Below are positions 54,421-64,000 of a stretch of DNA of 64,000 bases, one piece after another. Below the pieces are notes generated by a model that saw only the letters and a list, made by a program, of their open reading frames with translations, was not told where the DNA came from and searched no databases. This stretch comes from Arachis hypogaea (lineage: Eukaryota; Streptophyta; Magnoliopsida; Fabales; Fabaceae). Numbering within the stretch: the stretch's first letter is position 1; each line of letters begins with the position of its first letter. The position numbers and the translations under genes are program-made. The stretch is taken from positions 69,397,649 through 69,461,648 of the forward strand of contig NC_092039.1 in the NCBI RefSeq assembly GCF_003086295.3, written 5' to 3'.

Positions 54421-54497
54421 GATAGGAGACTCGAATTCGTAACCTCTTAATTGAGTATGAAGAGACTATGCAATTTGAACTATAACTCATTGATAAA
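54421..54497 (-). repeat. tRNA-derived SINE-like repeat
   Basis: In sense AGTTATAGTTCAAATTGCAT (A-box-like) then AGAGGTTACGAATTCGAGTC (B-box-like), ending in an A/T-rich tail at about 54420-54390. The spacing fits the pol III promoter of plant SINEs. Decayed. Confidence 0.5.
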
Positions 54498-54824
54498 TAT
54501 TTTATTTATTTATTTATATAAAAATTTCAATAAAATATAAGATTTTAAGGGAACGAAAATTTAATTTAATTTATAAAATACAAATTTAAGTGTGTGCATC
54601 AGTGCATCCAAATACACAGATACCATCTGCATCAAAACCGAAGCAATGTAAGAATATTTCTCATAAATCTCAGCAACAAAAACCAAACAATACATTGTAA
54701 GAATTAAACAAAAGGAAAATAGTGAACATAGTATTCCATGTAGCACTGGTATAACAAAATAAATTTGAATTTTGAAATACCTGTTTTTAATTATCCATAA
54801 CACAAAATCTCCTAATCGAACAAG

Positions 54825-54898
54825 AAGTAAGAATTGAAACCATAACTTCCTTCATATCATATGACTTTCAATAAGTGAGTAACCACTAAATTAGTTAG
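54825..54898 (-). repeat. Second tRNA-derived SINE-like repeat
   Basis: In sense TTTAGTGGTTACTCACTTAT then GGAAGTTATGGTTTCAATTC, again A-box/B-box-like. A different family from the copy at 54421. Confidence 0.4.
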
Positions 54899-55379
54899 TT
54901 AATTTAGCAAATTAGAACATAAGATTTTTATTTTTTATTTTATTAATATATATAAAATTTGAAATGATTGAATTTTATATTTATTTTGAAAAAAATTAAT
55001 ATTTCTGCGAGTAAGATAGGTAAGATAGGATTTAAAATTTTAGGGCGCAAGTAGGGTTAGAGTTGAGAGACGCAGGTAGAGTATGGTAGAATTTTAATAA
55101 AATTTTCAACCCGCGAAAAGAATTAAGATAGAATTCAAAACCTACCCTATCCTACCCATTATCAGCCTTATTGCAGCATTATGTACATTTAATTTCACTA
55201 CTCGTCTGTGTTCTAACACTGGCTATCTAAACCCTTTAATTTTTTTGTTTACAAAATCCTTTAAATTTAAAATAGATAAATTTACAACTTTACCTTCATT
55301 AATATTATATGGAAAAAAGTGACCTGACTGTCAAAAAAAATAAAAAACAAAAAAAAGTTGCTTTTGTAAGGACTAAAGA

Positions 55380-55920
55380 AGATAAATGGTCAAATTTATT
55401 CTTAAAAGATCACTTGTTTTACAAATTGGCTCTTAAAAATATTTTTTTAATTAAATTTGTCCTTCAAAAATTTTAAATTAGTCATATTAATCATTCTATT
55501 ACGTTTGCTTCTATTGCTTACGACATCAAAATTTGTTGATGAAATACATTAAGTGACACCACACTACTAACATCACATACTTGACAATCTTAATTGGCTA
55601 CTAATATAATAAGTTTATGAAATTAGAACAAATCAATATCAAATTAAAAGAATCTTAAGGCATTGAAATCCTTCTATTTGAAGTCTATTTGATCTAATTT
55701 ATAAATTAATCATGTTGGTAGCCAATCAGAACCATCATGTGTATGTTATGTTGTCTCTTAATTTGTCACAACAAATTCTAATACTATCAACAACGAAAGT
55801 AATAGAAGAATTAATATAACCAACTTAAAATCTTTGAAGGGCAAATTTAATTAAAAAAAATTTTCAAAAACAAATTTTGCGAACAGATAACTTTTTAAGA
55901 ACGAATTTGACCATTTACTC
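55380..55920. mobile_element. Foldback (MITE-like) element
   Basis: The ends AGATAAATGGTCAAATTTAT and (reverse) AGTAAATGGTCAAATTCGTT begin terminal inverted repeats that can be followed for about 150-200 bp through TTTTTTTAATTAAATTTG and TTCAAA(G/A)ATTTTAA. The middle is AT-rich, without ORF. I see no clean target duplication. Confidence 0.65.
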
Positions 55921-56811
55921 CCACAAGGAGGTTAGATGCCATTCCTATTGTGGCTATGACTCCCCAGCCTTGTTGAAATGAGAGACATTATAAGGTTTGA
56001 AGTTGTTTGAAGTTGCTTTTAACAACGGCTATGATTAGCGAAAAACTTTTGATGCACTGAAATATTAAACAAACTCATTCAGGTCGAGCTCAAACTCAAA
56101 TTCGTATTCTTTTTTATCTGGATCCAACCTCAAATTGCTGCATGATACAAAAATGCAAAAAGCTGAAGCGACTGGAATGCTAGTATCCTTGAAATACTGG
56201 AAACGCTTTTCATAACTATATTCTAAATCTAACAAAAAATAACACAGAAAAAGAAATCCATTGTTCCCTAGGTACACGTATTTTTTACCATCTAAATGCA
56301 AAATCAAAACCCACATCCTAAAAATGGCACAAGCAACTGAAGATATACGGTAATGATTCGCCATTATACTAGTACAATTCAGCTTGAATCCCGGATAGAG
56401 CTTTAATTTTGAATCTTACTTCATTTCCATTCACGAGAGCTAGCTAGTTCATACCACAGAGAGTAGTATTACATTACAATTCAAGACATCAAGTCACCAA
56501 TGCAAGTCACAAATCCAAAAAAGCTAAAGCTACCTATCTCAAATTCTGAATTCGTAACTGCACTTCCTCCTTTAAACACGTTTGGAGGGTTTGGGATCCA
56601 CTTTTAACTCAACTGAGAGGACCATTTTTTTTGTTAATTTAAAAACTCCAAAAGGAATCTCACTACCATCGTTCATCTCTCACTATCAATCTAGTATTTG
56701 GAACTCTATACAATACGTATAATTAAAAAAGAAAAAAAGAATCTAAGAAAAAAGAAAACTCAATATTAGAAGAGAAAAACAAAAGAGGAAGAAATTAGAC
56801 AAGATAAAGTT
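55921..56811. other. 3' flank of the RING gene
   Basis: AT-rich. A 99-codon minus frame at 56065-56364 has no recognisable domain and is not called. The part next to 56811 should include the gene's 3' untranslated region. Confidence 0.4.
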
Positions 56812-57537
56812 TCAAACCATGACATTTGCATCACGATGACCCTGCCGCCGCAGATCACCACCTCTATTCTGATTCTCAGCCGACGAATTCGAGTTGGAAC
56901 GCTTGCTTTCTTGGGCGGAGACAGCGGAGGGGATGGTGGCGCGGCAAATCGGGCAATTGGAGTGGCTGCTGAGCCACATGTCAATACAAGATGCGTGGAA
57001 CGCGTGCTTGCAAGCGCTCAACTGGCGTACTTCTTCCCCGTCGGTGAATATGGACAGGCACACCGGACACTCGCCGCCAATCTCCGTCGACTCCTTCCGA
57101 TACTTCACATCGGCGACAACACCGCCAGGAAAGGCAGCAGCTTCGATGTCGTCCTGAGAAGAGAGCTCCGATTGGACAGATGAGTCGCCGGTAAAATCAC
57201 CGGCGGCGTGTTCCGAGCGGCTAGACGACGAGCACCTGAAGGCGAAGATGAAAGTGTAGATCAAGGCGGGGATGGTGACAATGGCGATGATGGCAAGGAG
57301 AAATTCCAGTGGGGAGAAGTTGGCAGAGCTGGAATCCACGGTGAACGGCGGTGGCGGCGGTACTGGGAGGACGGTGATCTGGAAGACGGAGCTGGGAGCG
57401 CCAGGGAATTGTGGTATAGTTGGCGGTGGCGGTGCTGGGAGGACGTTGATTTGTCCGACGACGTGTGGTGGAGGAGGAAGGGGGAGCTGCGGCTGCTGCG
57501 GCGGCGGGGCTGAAAAAATGGTGGGTGAGTTTTGCAT
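56812..57537 (-). CDS. ATL-type RING-H2 finger E3 ubiquitin ligase
   Basis: 241 codons, no intron. Residues 1-65 are Pro-rich with an internal near-repeat (INVLPAPPPP and ITVLPVPPPPP). Residues 74-100 form one hydrophobic membrane segment (FSPLEFLLAIIAIVTIPALI...). Then a Ser/acidic stretch, a weak GLD-like region (GGVVADVKYRKE, 138-149), and the RING-H2 finger: C157, C160, C176, H178, H181, C184, C195, C198 with W188 and P196, the ATL spacing C-X2-C-X15-C-X-H-X2-H-X2-C-X10-C-X2-C. The C-terminus is Ser/Asn/Arg-rich. Known role of the family: membrane-anchored E3 ligases that transfer ubiquitin, many linked to defence or carbon/nitrogen signalling. The closest named member may be ATL33 but I cannot confirm that. 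GC-rich coding, unlike its surroundings. Confidence 0.93.
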   Translation of the reverse strand: MQNSPTIFSAPPPQQPQLPLPPPPHVVGQINVLPAPPPPTIPQFPGAPSSVFQITVLPVPPPPPFTVDSSSANFSPLEFLLAIIAIVTIPALIYTFIFAFRCSSSSRSEHAAGDFTGDSSVQSELSSQDDIEAAAFPGGVVADVKYRKESTEIGGECPVCLSIFTDGEEVRQLSACKHAFHASCIDMWLSSHSNCPICRATIPSAVSAQESKRSNSNSSAENQNRGGDLRRQGHRDANVMV

Positions 57538-57995
57538 GGTAGCAGGGAAAGATAGTGTGTCTAATTTTTATTGTTACTATCATAATTATTATGTTATGTG
57601 TGGTTTTGTTCTTCACTTTCTTTACTTTGCAATTTATTTAATTTTTAATTTCTTTTTGAGATTTTTTTCTCTTTTTGTTTAATCAAGGAAAAAGGTGGTT
57701 GAAAATGGTTGTTAGGAGAATGAAAGGGACCGATGGAGAGGGTGGAGTTTTGTTGTGAGTTCCTTGTAGCAATAATTCAGAAGGGTGAATGAGTGAGTAG
57801 TGAGTGATAAGATGAAGAGAATGGGAGCGAAGAAAAACATGTTGGTGTGATCATACCAACAGGACAAAGAACTAACAGCTGGACCCTTTCGAGTTTTGTC
57901 ACGCTAGCTTTAAGTTTCTTTTTGTTTCTTATTTTCTATTTTATATTATTTTGATTTTTTATTTTATTCATTTTACTTTCATTTGTACTAATAAT
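57538..57995 (-). promoter_or_regulatory. Upstream region of the RING gene
   Basis: About 460 bp between the start codon and the hAT-like element. In sense it is A-rich near the gene (likely 5' leader) with a purine-pyrimidine mix farther out. No clear TATA box that I would defend. Confidence 0.35.
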
Positions 57996-58449
57996 TAGGG
58001 TATTCGCAGTGCGGCTTGGTTTGGTTTTTAAAAAAAAAATCATCCGATCCAATTGTTTAATTAAACTGCAGTTCAGTTTAATTCGATTTTTTTACCGAGA
58101 CCATCCGAACCAAATCAAACCAATTAAATTCAGTTTGATTTGGTTCAATTTGTTCGGTTTTTCAATCAATTCAAAAAGAAAATTTCCAGTCTCCTTAAAT
58201 TATATAACTATGCATTGCAACGTTGGTCCAATTTCATTGCTTCAATGGGAAAACGATTTGTAGGATAGGACCCCAAATGAAAAAATAAGACTGGATTAGG
58301 GGATTGTTCTAAAAGTAACGACGCTAGTACACAGAGAATTGTAGAACAAATATACCTGACTTCTACTTTAACTTCAATACCTAGTGCTGTTGTAAAAGAA
58401 ATTACTTAACATACATAAGACATGGCAATGAAATTAAGGTGCTTATTAG

Positions 58450-58512
58450 TTATTTCTTCACTCTGTGAACTGTGTCGGGACCTTCCTCCTTAAGATCCGC
58501 AAGCATCTGAAG
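58450..58512 (-). pseudogene. Putative last exon of a captured gene fragment
   Basis: In sense, an AATATTGCAG acceptor is followed by 20 codons LQMLADLKEEGPDTVHRVKK and TAA, phase 0. The composition is that of real protein and is unlike the AT-rich surroundings. I do not recognise the parent gene. A candidate donor (AACTTCAG/GTTTGA) lies at about 59837 in the GC-rich block, but the two do not obviously join in one frame, so exons may be missing or the link wrong. Confidence 0.4.
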
Positions 58513-59799
58513 CTGCAATATTGTCAGAATTAATAATAAACTACATAAATCAAAGTTGACATTGTTGGTGTAAATTAAAGATCACATTAAAGGCATGCAC
58601 AAATAAAGAATCAAATCTCTCATATACACATGTAACATCTGCATTGACTTTTTACCCTGTATAAAACACATACTTATGTAAAATGTTTTAAGAATCAGCC
58701 TACAACAACATGACCTGATTCATGGAAAGCTTGCTCATCACCAGGTTGAAAAAATAGATATATTATTAGAAAAACTCTAACAATAAATGGAAAGGGTTGA
58801 GTTAAGAGTTCCAATTTTTATAAAGTCCAGCATTTTCAATCTATTGTAGCGACAAGATATATGATTTATATATTTAACTGAACAACACATATAACTTGGA
58901 GTAGAATGCTATTCTCCACACAATCTATCCATCACTTCTTATTTCTTATAGTAAAACAAATGAACTAACTCTATTAAATGACACAAAATAACAAAAGACT
59001 AACAAAATTTATTCAAGAAAATAACACATCTAAAGGTATATTACAAACAATAAAACTCTTCCTTTCTATTTTTAATACCATTATATCAGTATATTTAGAA
59101 TGTTGAAGACATCATTCATAGTACAAAGAACTTCATAACTTGCAATTGAAATGCACTTTCTCACAAATAATAGGAATCAACAACAATGAACAATGAACAA
59201 CAATGAATAAATAATTAAAAAAACAGAAGCAGAAACACAACAAAATAAAATTACTAGCATTCAGCAACAGTGAATAATGAACAACAATCAACAATAATGA
59301 ACAAATAATGAACAACAATGAACAACAATCAGCAACAATGAACAAATAGATTGAACAGAAATTGAATACAAACAAATCACAAAATCAACTCAAAACAAGC
59401 AAAAATAAATTAAACCCAGCAGCTTGGAATCACATAATCAGAATTATTAATAAATTAAATCACAAAATCAACTCAAAACAAACAACTCAAATTAACAAAA
59501 TCAGTAAACAAGCACAGTGTATTATTAACAAAATTTCAAAACAAGAAAAATAAGTGCAGAAAACCAAAAATCAATTCAGAATCACATAATCACAAAATCA
59601 GAATCATAGAATCAGAGAATCACAGAATTTGAACTAAGCAAAACAAGCAAATTTGAACCCAGCAACTCAGAAGCACAGAATCAGAGTTATTAACAAGAAA
59701 TTAACAAAATCCTAAACAAATCCAACAACTCAAAATCACAGAAATTATAATTAACAAAATCAAACCCTAACTATTTCATAATTACAAACTCAATATGTC

Positions 59800-60330
59800 T
59801 AATTGCTTCATATACATAGAAGGAGAGAAAATCAAACCTGAAGTTAAGTGGATAGGAAGGAGGAAGAGCACTAGAAGAGGGCCAACCGGTGGCTGCTGTG
59901 TTGTGGGTGCCAGGCCAGAAACGCAGCAATACTGCTATGGGTGGCCACAAACGGTGCTGTGGGTGGCCAGATCGGTCCTGTTGGTGGCGCTGGGGTGCCG
60001 CTGGATGGTGCTAGCCTGCTGGGTGGTGTAGTGTCTACGATCGCGAGGGTGGTGCTGGCTGGGGCTGGGTGGTGCTGTCCGCGAGGAGGGGCTGGGAAGG
60101 AAGTTCCAGTGGCGTTGGGAGGAAAGCTTCGACGGTGCTATGAGGTGGTGGGAGGAAGGGGTTCGCCGGCTGGGGAGGTGCTGCAAGAAGATGGGTTCGC
60201 CGCCGGCCCTGGGTTTCTTCGAGTGAGACTGAGATTGAGTGCAGAGAGCGAAACTGAGAGAGTGAGAGTAGAGAGCGGCTAGGTTTGCGTTTGGGGGGGA
60301 GGGGTTAGGTGAGGTCACGTTAATTCGGGG
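59800..60330 (-). other. GC-rich block inside the hAT-like element
   Basis: Rich in GGTGCTGG and GGGTGG words on the plus strand. A 127-codon minus frame (60318-59935) is Ser/Pro/His-rich low-complexity text without a domain. It looks like a 5' leader or promoter-proximal exon of a captured gene, not a proven CDS. Confidence 0.35.
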
Positions 60331-60671
60331 TGCGGGGGTTTAGTTTTTAGGGTTTGGTTTAATACCAGTTCGGTTTGGTTCGGTTAGGGTTTTCATTGTT
60401 AAAACTGAATATCGAACTGAACCGCAATAAAAACAGCAAAATATATTTTTTTCGATTTTTTCGGTTTTCGGTTTATTCGATTTTTGATTTTTTCGGTTTG
60501 ATTGGTTAGTTTAGTTCGGTCCGGATCGGTTTTGAACACCCCTAATAATAATGGTTCCTAAAACAAAACACATGTGGTGATGTGGAAGAACATGGAAGAG
60601 ATAATTTATTTTTGACTCATAACGAATGAAGTAAAAACAGACTAAAGAAGAGAATAGAATACATCCATATA

Positions 60672-62339
60672 GAGTAAATACCCAACCCGGTCCTTGTCCA
60701 TATCAAATTAGGACAACGCAATCCCTCACCAAAAAATTAACCCACGTCGGTCCTTGTCTATGCATAAAATAACTCATCGCGCCCCCTCCCATGTATCTCC
60801 ATCTATAGACAGGGACCGCCGTGGGTTACTTTTTTGTGAAGAATCGCGTTGTCCTAATTTAAAATGGACAGGGACCGGGTTGGGTGTTTACTTAAAAAAA
60901 TATTAAAATTAGTAGTGTCAAAAAATATTACAAATTTAATATTATAAAAAAGTTATATAAAGACTAATTGACTAATTTTTAAAATTTTACTATAGTTGAT
61001 ATTTTAGAAATTATTTTTAGTAAGTATAGAAATAAAAGTGGTGTTTTGTCTAATATTGTTATTTGACAATAGAATACGCAAGGGATGTTAGTTATGTTAC
61101 TACAGCTTCGTCAAAGATTCGTCTAAGCATGGCACACATATAGTGTTCAACACGTATTCTGTGTTTTAGTTATGACTTATGATCAACCTTATATATTAGA
61201 CCTGTTCCACCTACAGCAATATCCAAATTTTTTTAATAAAAGGCCAATTTTCAATAAAAATATCCAAATTTTTTCTTATAGAAAAAAATTAAGCCATGAT
61301 ATTCTTTCATTTTTAAATTAATTTTTATTCAATTTATTAAAATTAATATATTAGAAAAAATTCACCTAAATATATTAATTTTTCAATAAATTCAAAAAGT
61401 TAAAAGATTTTAATAATGTAGATATAGAACTTATTTTATACAATTATATTACCTTAACACAAAAAATTAATCACCATATAAAAATAAGTTTAATATTCAT
61501 AAAAAATACTTTTTTTATTATGAAAAAATTATTTTTTTTATTATTGACAAATTTATTATTCTCTTATATCAGATTTTATTTTCTTTGGAAAGTATAAAAC
61601 CTAACTTTACTTCGTGGCTGCTGGCCGGTGGAAAAATAAAGAAGTTAATAGGAAATTTCGAATATAACTAGTTCATTACTAAGGGTATAATAGATATTTT
61701 ACCAATTTTTTTTATTAAAATATTTTCACATAGCCAACGTGAAACATCTTATGACCAAGGTAATATTCACTAATTTTATTGTGTATTATCAATTTTTTTA
61801 CTTTTGTGTCATTCTTTTCCGTCAATCTTCTCTTATCTTTTATATCTTTAACACTTATGTTGCATTATTTGTATTTATTACACAATGTGTCAATATAACA
61901 AATGATTCAATATTTTAATATATATTTTTTCTATGTTATATCAATTATGAAGTTTGAACACTTTTACTGATTTACTGTATCGGATGAATATCGAAAAGTA
62001 TTATATTTAAAATATATTCAACATATAGAAGTGTCATATTTTTAACTAATTATATCTTAATAAAAAATAAAAAATTTGTAATATTTTTTGACATTACTAA
62101 TTTTAATATTTTTTTTTGAGTAAACACCCAACCCAGTCCTTATCCATTTTAAATTAGGACAACGCGATCCTTCACCAAAAAAGTAACCCACGTCGGTCCC
62201 TGTCTATAGACGGGGATACATGAGAGGGGCGCGATGAGTTATTTGATACATAGACAGGGACCGGCATGGGTTACTTTTTTGGTGAGGGATCGCATTGTCC
62301 TAATTTGATATGGACAGGGACCGAGTTGGGTGTTTACTC
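60672..62339. mobile_element. Mutator-like foldback element with compound inverted ends
   Basis: Terminal inverted repeats of about 285 bp: 60672-60955 (GAGTAAATACCCAACCCGGT...) and 62055-62339 (...TGTTTACTC). A perfect 10-bp direct repeat CATCCATATA flanks it (60662-60671 and 62340-62349), in the Mutator range of 8-11 bp. Each terminal repeat is itself a roughly 225-bp palindrome, so the terminal word occurs four times. The centre (60960-62050) is AT-rich and shows no transposase. Confidence 0.78.
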
Positions 62340-62349
62340 CATCCATATA

Positions 62350-62521
62350 TTCTAATTTAACCACTTTGTGCAATGTGGCCTATATCTAGTCTCCACCACA
62401 ACTAGGGTTAAATTTTCACTATCTTTATTAAAAATTACAAACATCAATTCTCTATGATTCTTCTTAATCCTATTAGGAATTCTATCTAGAACAAATGAAG
62501 CTTGTTTTGGGATACGGAAAT
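62350..62521. other. Short spacer before LTR I
   Basis: AT-rich, no feature seen. If it is the internal side of LTR I there should be a primer site next to 62522. I do not see one, so I may be a solo LTR. Confidence 0.35.
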
Positions 62522-63756
62522 TGTAAAACAATATTCCACCGGCAAGTGCACTGGATCGTAATCAAGTAATAATTCACCAAGAGTGAGGTCGATCCCATGA
62601 AGATTAATAGATTTAAGCAACTTTATCAATTAGTTATTCTAGTTAAACAAGCCAATTAAAGAAAATTGATGATTTAGCAATAAAGCAAATGATTTAAACG
62701 TAAATAGCAAGAAATTAAATAGAGCTCTTTCCTCCCAATGAAAGGAAAGTTCGTTACACATAGCTCAGAAAAAGTACATGAGATGAAAGTATAAAGTGTA
62801 GAAGAGAAGAGTCTGAAAAAGTTCCCCTAAAATGTGACTCCCTAGGATTTATATACTACTCCTAACTATGAAATGTAAATTAAAATTCTACTTTAATTGC
62901 AAATTAAACTACATTTCTGTCTAACTAGAACTAGGCCTAGCTTGTTGAGTGAGGGCGTGTTGAGTGGCGCACCACGCCTTCGAGCATGCCCAGTGCTTGC
63001 ATTCTGAACTTGTTACTTGACATGCCGCTCCATAATACACGGCCAATGGCACACCAGTGTAAAAGGCTTGGCATGCCACTTAGACCGGCACGCCCTTTTT
63101 CACGCCTGCTCTGGAACCCTTTCGTGTGCTTCCTGTAAGACTGGCCCAGCGTGTCATGCCTAGGAAATGCTCTCTGGCACGCCAGTATTGAGAGTTGGCA
63201 TGCCACTCTGAAGGTTCATGCCTACTGGCATGCTCAAGAATTATAATTGGCGTGCCATGCCCCTCGCACGCCTACTCACACACCTAACATTAGGAACTGG
63301 CATGCCACACTTAAGACACACTTGCTGGCACGCCCGTTGTGATGGCTCTTGGAGAATTCTCTAGAAATTAAGCCTAGCATGCCACGCCTTCGAGCATGCC
63401 CCGTGGAACGCTGACTTTGCATCACTAGCGTAGAGCACCTTAGCATACACCTTTTGGCACGCCCCTTGAATTGTAAATTTTCTGTTTTGGATGCCTGGCA
63501 TGCCACGCCCACTGGCATGCCCTTGACACGCCCATTGTGATGAGTAGGCATGCCACGCCTTCGAGCACGCCCTGTGGCATGCCCATTCATGTAGTCCAGG
63601 TGTGGCACTTCATATTACACCCCACAAGACACGCCTTTGTTGGATAGGGTTGGGAGTGCTTCTAGACTTCTAGTCCCATCCACATTTCATGGTATTTATT
63701 TGCATTAATTGAGTGGATTTAATTGACTTTTTCTATATTTATTCACTAAAAGAGCA
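62522..63756 (-). repeat. LTR I (decayed, Athila-like, minus strand)
   Basis: Left end TGTAAAACAATATTCCACC then the U5 block (CCGGCAAGTGCACTGGATCG ... GAGGTCGATCCCATGAAGAT, 62538-62606), which is shared with A-D and G. TATA box in sense TATATAAAT (62855-62847). A GGCATGCCACGCC word cluster lies upstream (62943-63605). The right end CACTAAAAGAGCA (sense TGCTCTTTTAGTG) resembles the design of the G LTR start. Ends are estimates. Confidence 0.5.
62943..63605. repeat. GGCATGCCACGCC word cluster in LTR I
   Basis: Some 20 words of the type GGCATGCCACGCC, GGCACGCCC, TTCGAGCATGCCC over 660 bp in AT-rich DNA. The ORFs across it (for example 62937-63206 and 63276-63608) are by-products. Confidence 0.8.
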
Positions 63757-64000
63757 TGATGTTGTGAATTCTTCCTAAATTGTGCTAAAAAGTGAAAGCA
63801 TGCTTTTTAGGCACTTAATTGCTAAATTTTATTCACTTTAATCACATTCGATGTCTTGATGTGTTTGTTGAGTGATTTCAGGTTCAATAGGCAAGAATGA
63901 CTTGGTGGAAGTGGAAGAGAAGCATGCAAAAGGGAGAACACATGGAGAAACAAAGGAGAAGGGGCATTTCAAAGTGTGCGTATACATGGACCTGTGTGCG
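63757..64000 (+). repeat. Start of an LTR-like sequence J (runs off the window)
   Basis: TGATGTTGTGAATTCTTCC..., then CTTTTTAGGCACTTAATTGC and GAGTGATTTCAGGTTC, a plan like the start of A's LTR (CTTTTTGGCATTG ... GTGATTTTAGGTATT). Only 244 bp are visible, so this is tentative. Confidence 0.3.

Larger units (their letters stand above)
53867..55379. other. AT-rich intergenic DNA
   Basis: No credible ORF. Holds two SINE-like repeats (separate entries) and, at about 55005-55165, G/A-rich then C/T-rich GGTAGGATAGG-type text that reads as a loose inverted repeat. Confidence 0.5.
57996..60544. mobile_element. hAT-like non-autonomous DNA transposon carrying gene-like sequence
   Basis: The left end TAGGGTATTCGCAGTGCGG and right end (reverse) TAGGGGTGTTCAAAACCG are imperfect inverted ends of hAT style. 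The subterminal parts are full of CGGTT(T/C)GGTTC words (58010-58160 and 60365-60535). Flanks CTAATAAT (57988-57995) and ATAATAAT (60545-60552) match at 7 of 8 bases, the 8-bp duplication expected of hAT. No transposase is seen. The interior holds a plausible terminal exon (58450-58512), an AT-rich stretch (58513-59800), and a GC-rich block (59800-60330) like a plant 5' exon/leader. Confidence 0.65.

Noticed and set aside
54561..54803. 80-codon minus ORF in AT-rich intergenic DNA
   Set aside because: No domain and no context; hydrophobic text from T-rich sequence.
56065..56364. 99-codon minus ORF downstream of the RING gene
   Set aside because: No recognisable domain, AT-rich and not supported by splice or promoter signals; may be chance.
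56836..57682. Several plus-strand ORFs opposite the RING gene, including a Gly-rich one
   Set aside because: Antisense shadows of the Pro-rich and RING coding parts; no own signals.
62937..63608. Two minus ORFs rich in Cys/His/Arg at the right edge
   Set aside because: By-products of the GGCATGCCACGCC word cluster; the repeats are not in a fixed frame.

Overview
The window is plant nuclear DNA and almost certainly from a legume. The tRNA-Asp-primed LTR retrotransposons whose ends read TGATGAGCGGATAAT...TTTCGTGCACCA, and their many GGCGTTTAACGCC words, match what I recall of peanut (Arachis) elements, in particular the FIDEL (autonomous) and Feral (non-autonomous) pair. That naming is from memory and was not searched. 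About 54 kb is LTR retrotransposon sequence. Only the right-hand 10 kb looks like ordinary intergenic DNA, with one convincing low-copy host gene (an ATL-type RING-H2 E3 ligase at 56812-57537) and several small DNA transposons.

Layout. Nest 1 (1-30664): a decayed gag-pol element F (24710-30664, minus) lies beside element G (5' LTR 23265-24709, leader to 22977, internal part 2508-1). G is interrupted by element B (2509-22976, minus). B's 5' LTR is in turn interrupted by element A (10104-21561, plus), the only element with a nearly full gag-pol. Nest 2 (30665-53866): a chromovirus-like LTR E (31922-33634 plus 52717-53866) is interrupted by element D (33635-52711, minus), whose 3' LTR is interrupted by element C (34218-43431, minus). 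C has a perfect TGCAT target duplication. D (ATAGG/GTAGG) and A (GATAC/TATAC) each match at four of five bases. By eye the two LTRs of A and of C differ by only about 1 percent, so these are recent insertions.

How the parts work together. A encodes gag, protease, reverse transcriptase, RNase H and integrase, then a separate unassigned ORF2. B, C and D share A's LTR ends, tRNA-Asp primer site and 3' signals but encode only gag-protease plus a shrunken ORF2. They look like non-autonomous partners of an A-like element. Several noncoding signals recur at fixed places in these families: a 7-8 bp hairpin followed by a polypurine-like AAGTTTGGTGT word (before the 3' LTR and before ORF2), a GGGAGGCAACCC block just after the coding region, a conserved U5 block, and clusters of a GC-rich palindromic word. 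That word differs between families but sits in the same compartments (U3, the ORF1-ORF2 spacer, and sometimes the leader or gag).

Right side: two short tRNA-derived SINE-like repeats, a 0.54-kb foldback, the ATL-like gene, a 2.55-kb hAT-like element about 460 bp upstream of its start codon that carries what looks like a gene-fragment exon, a 1.67-kb Mutator-like foldback with a 10-bp target duplication, and at the edge a decayed LTR followed by the start of another LTR-like sequence.
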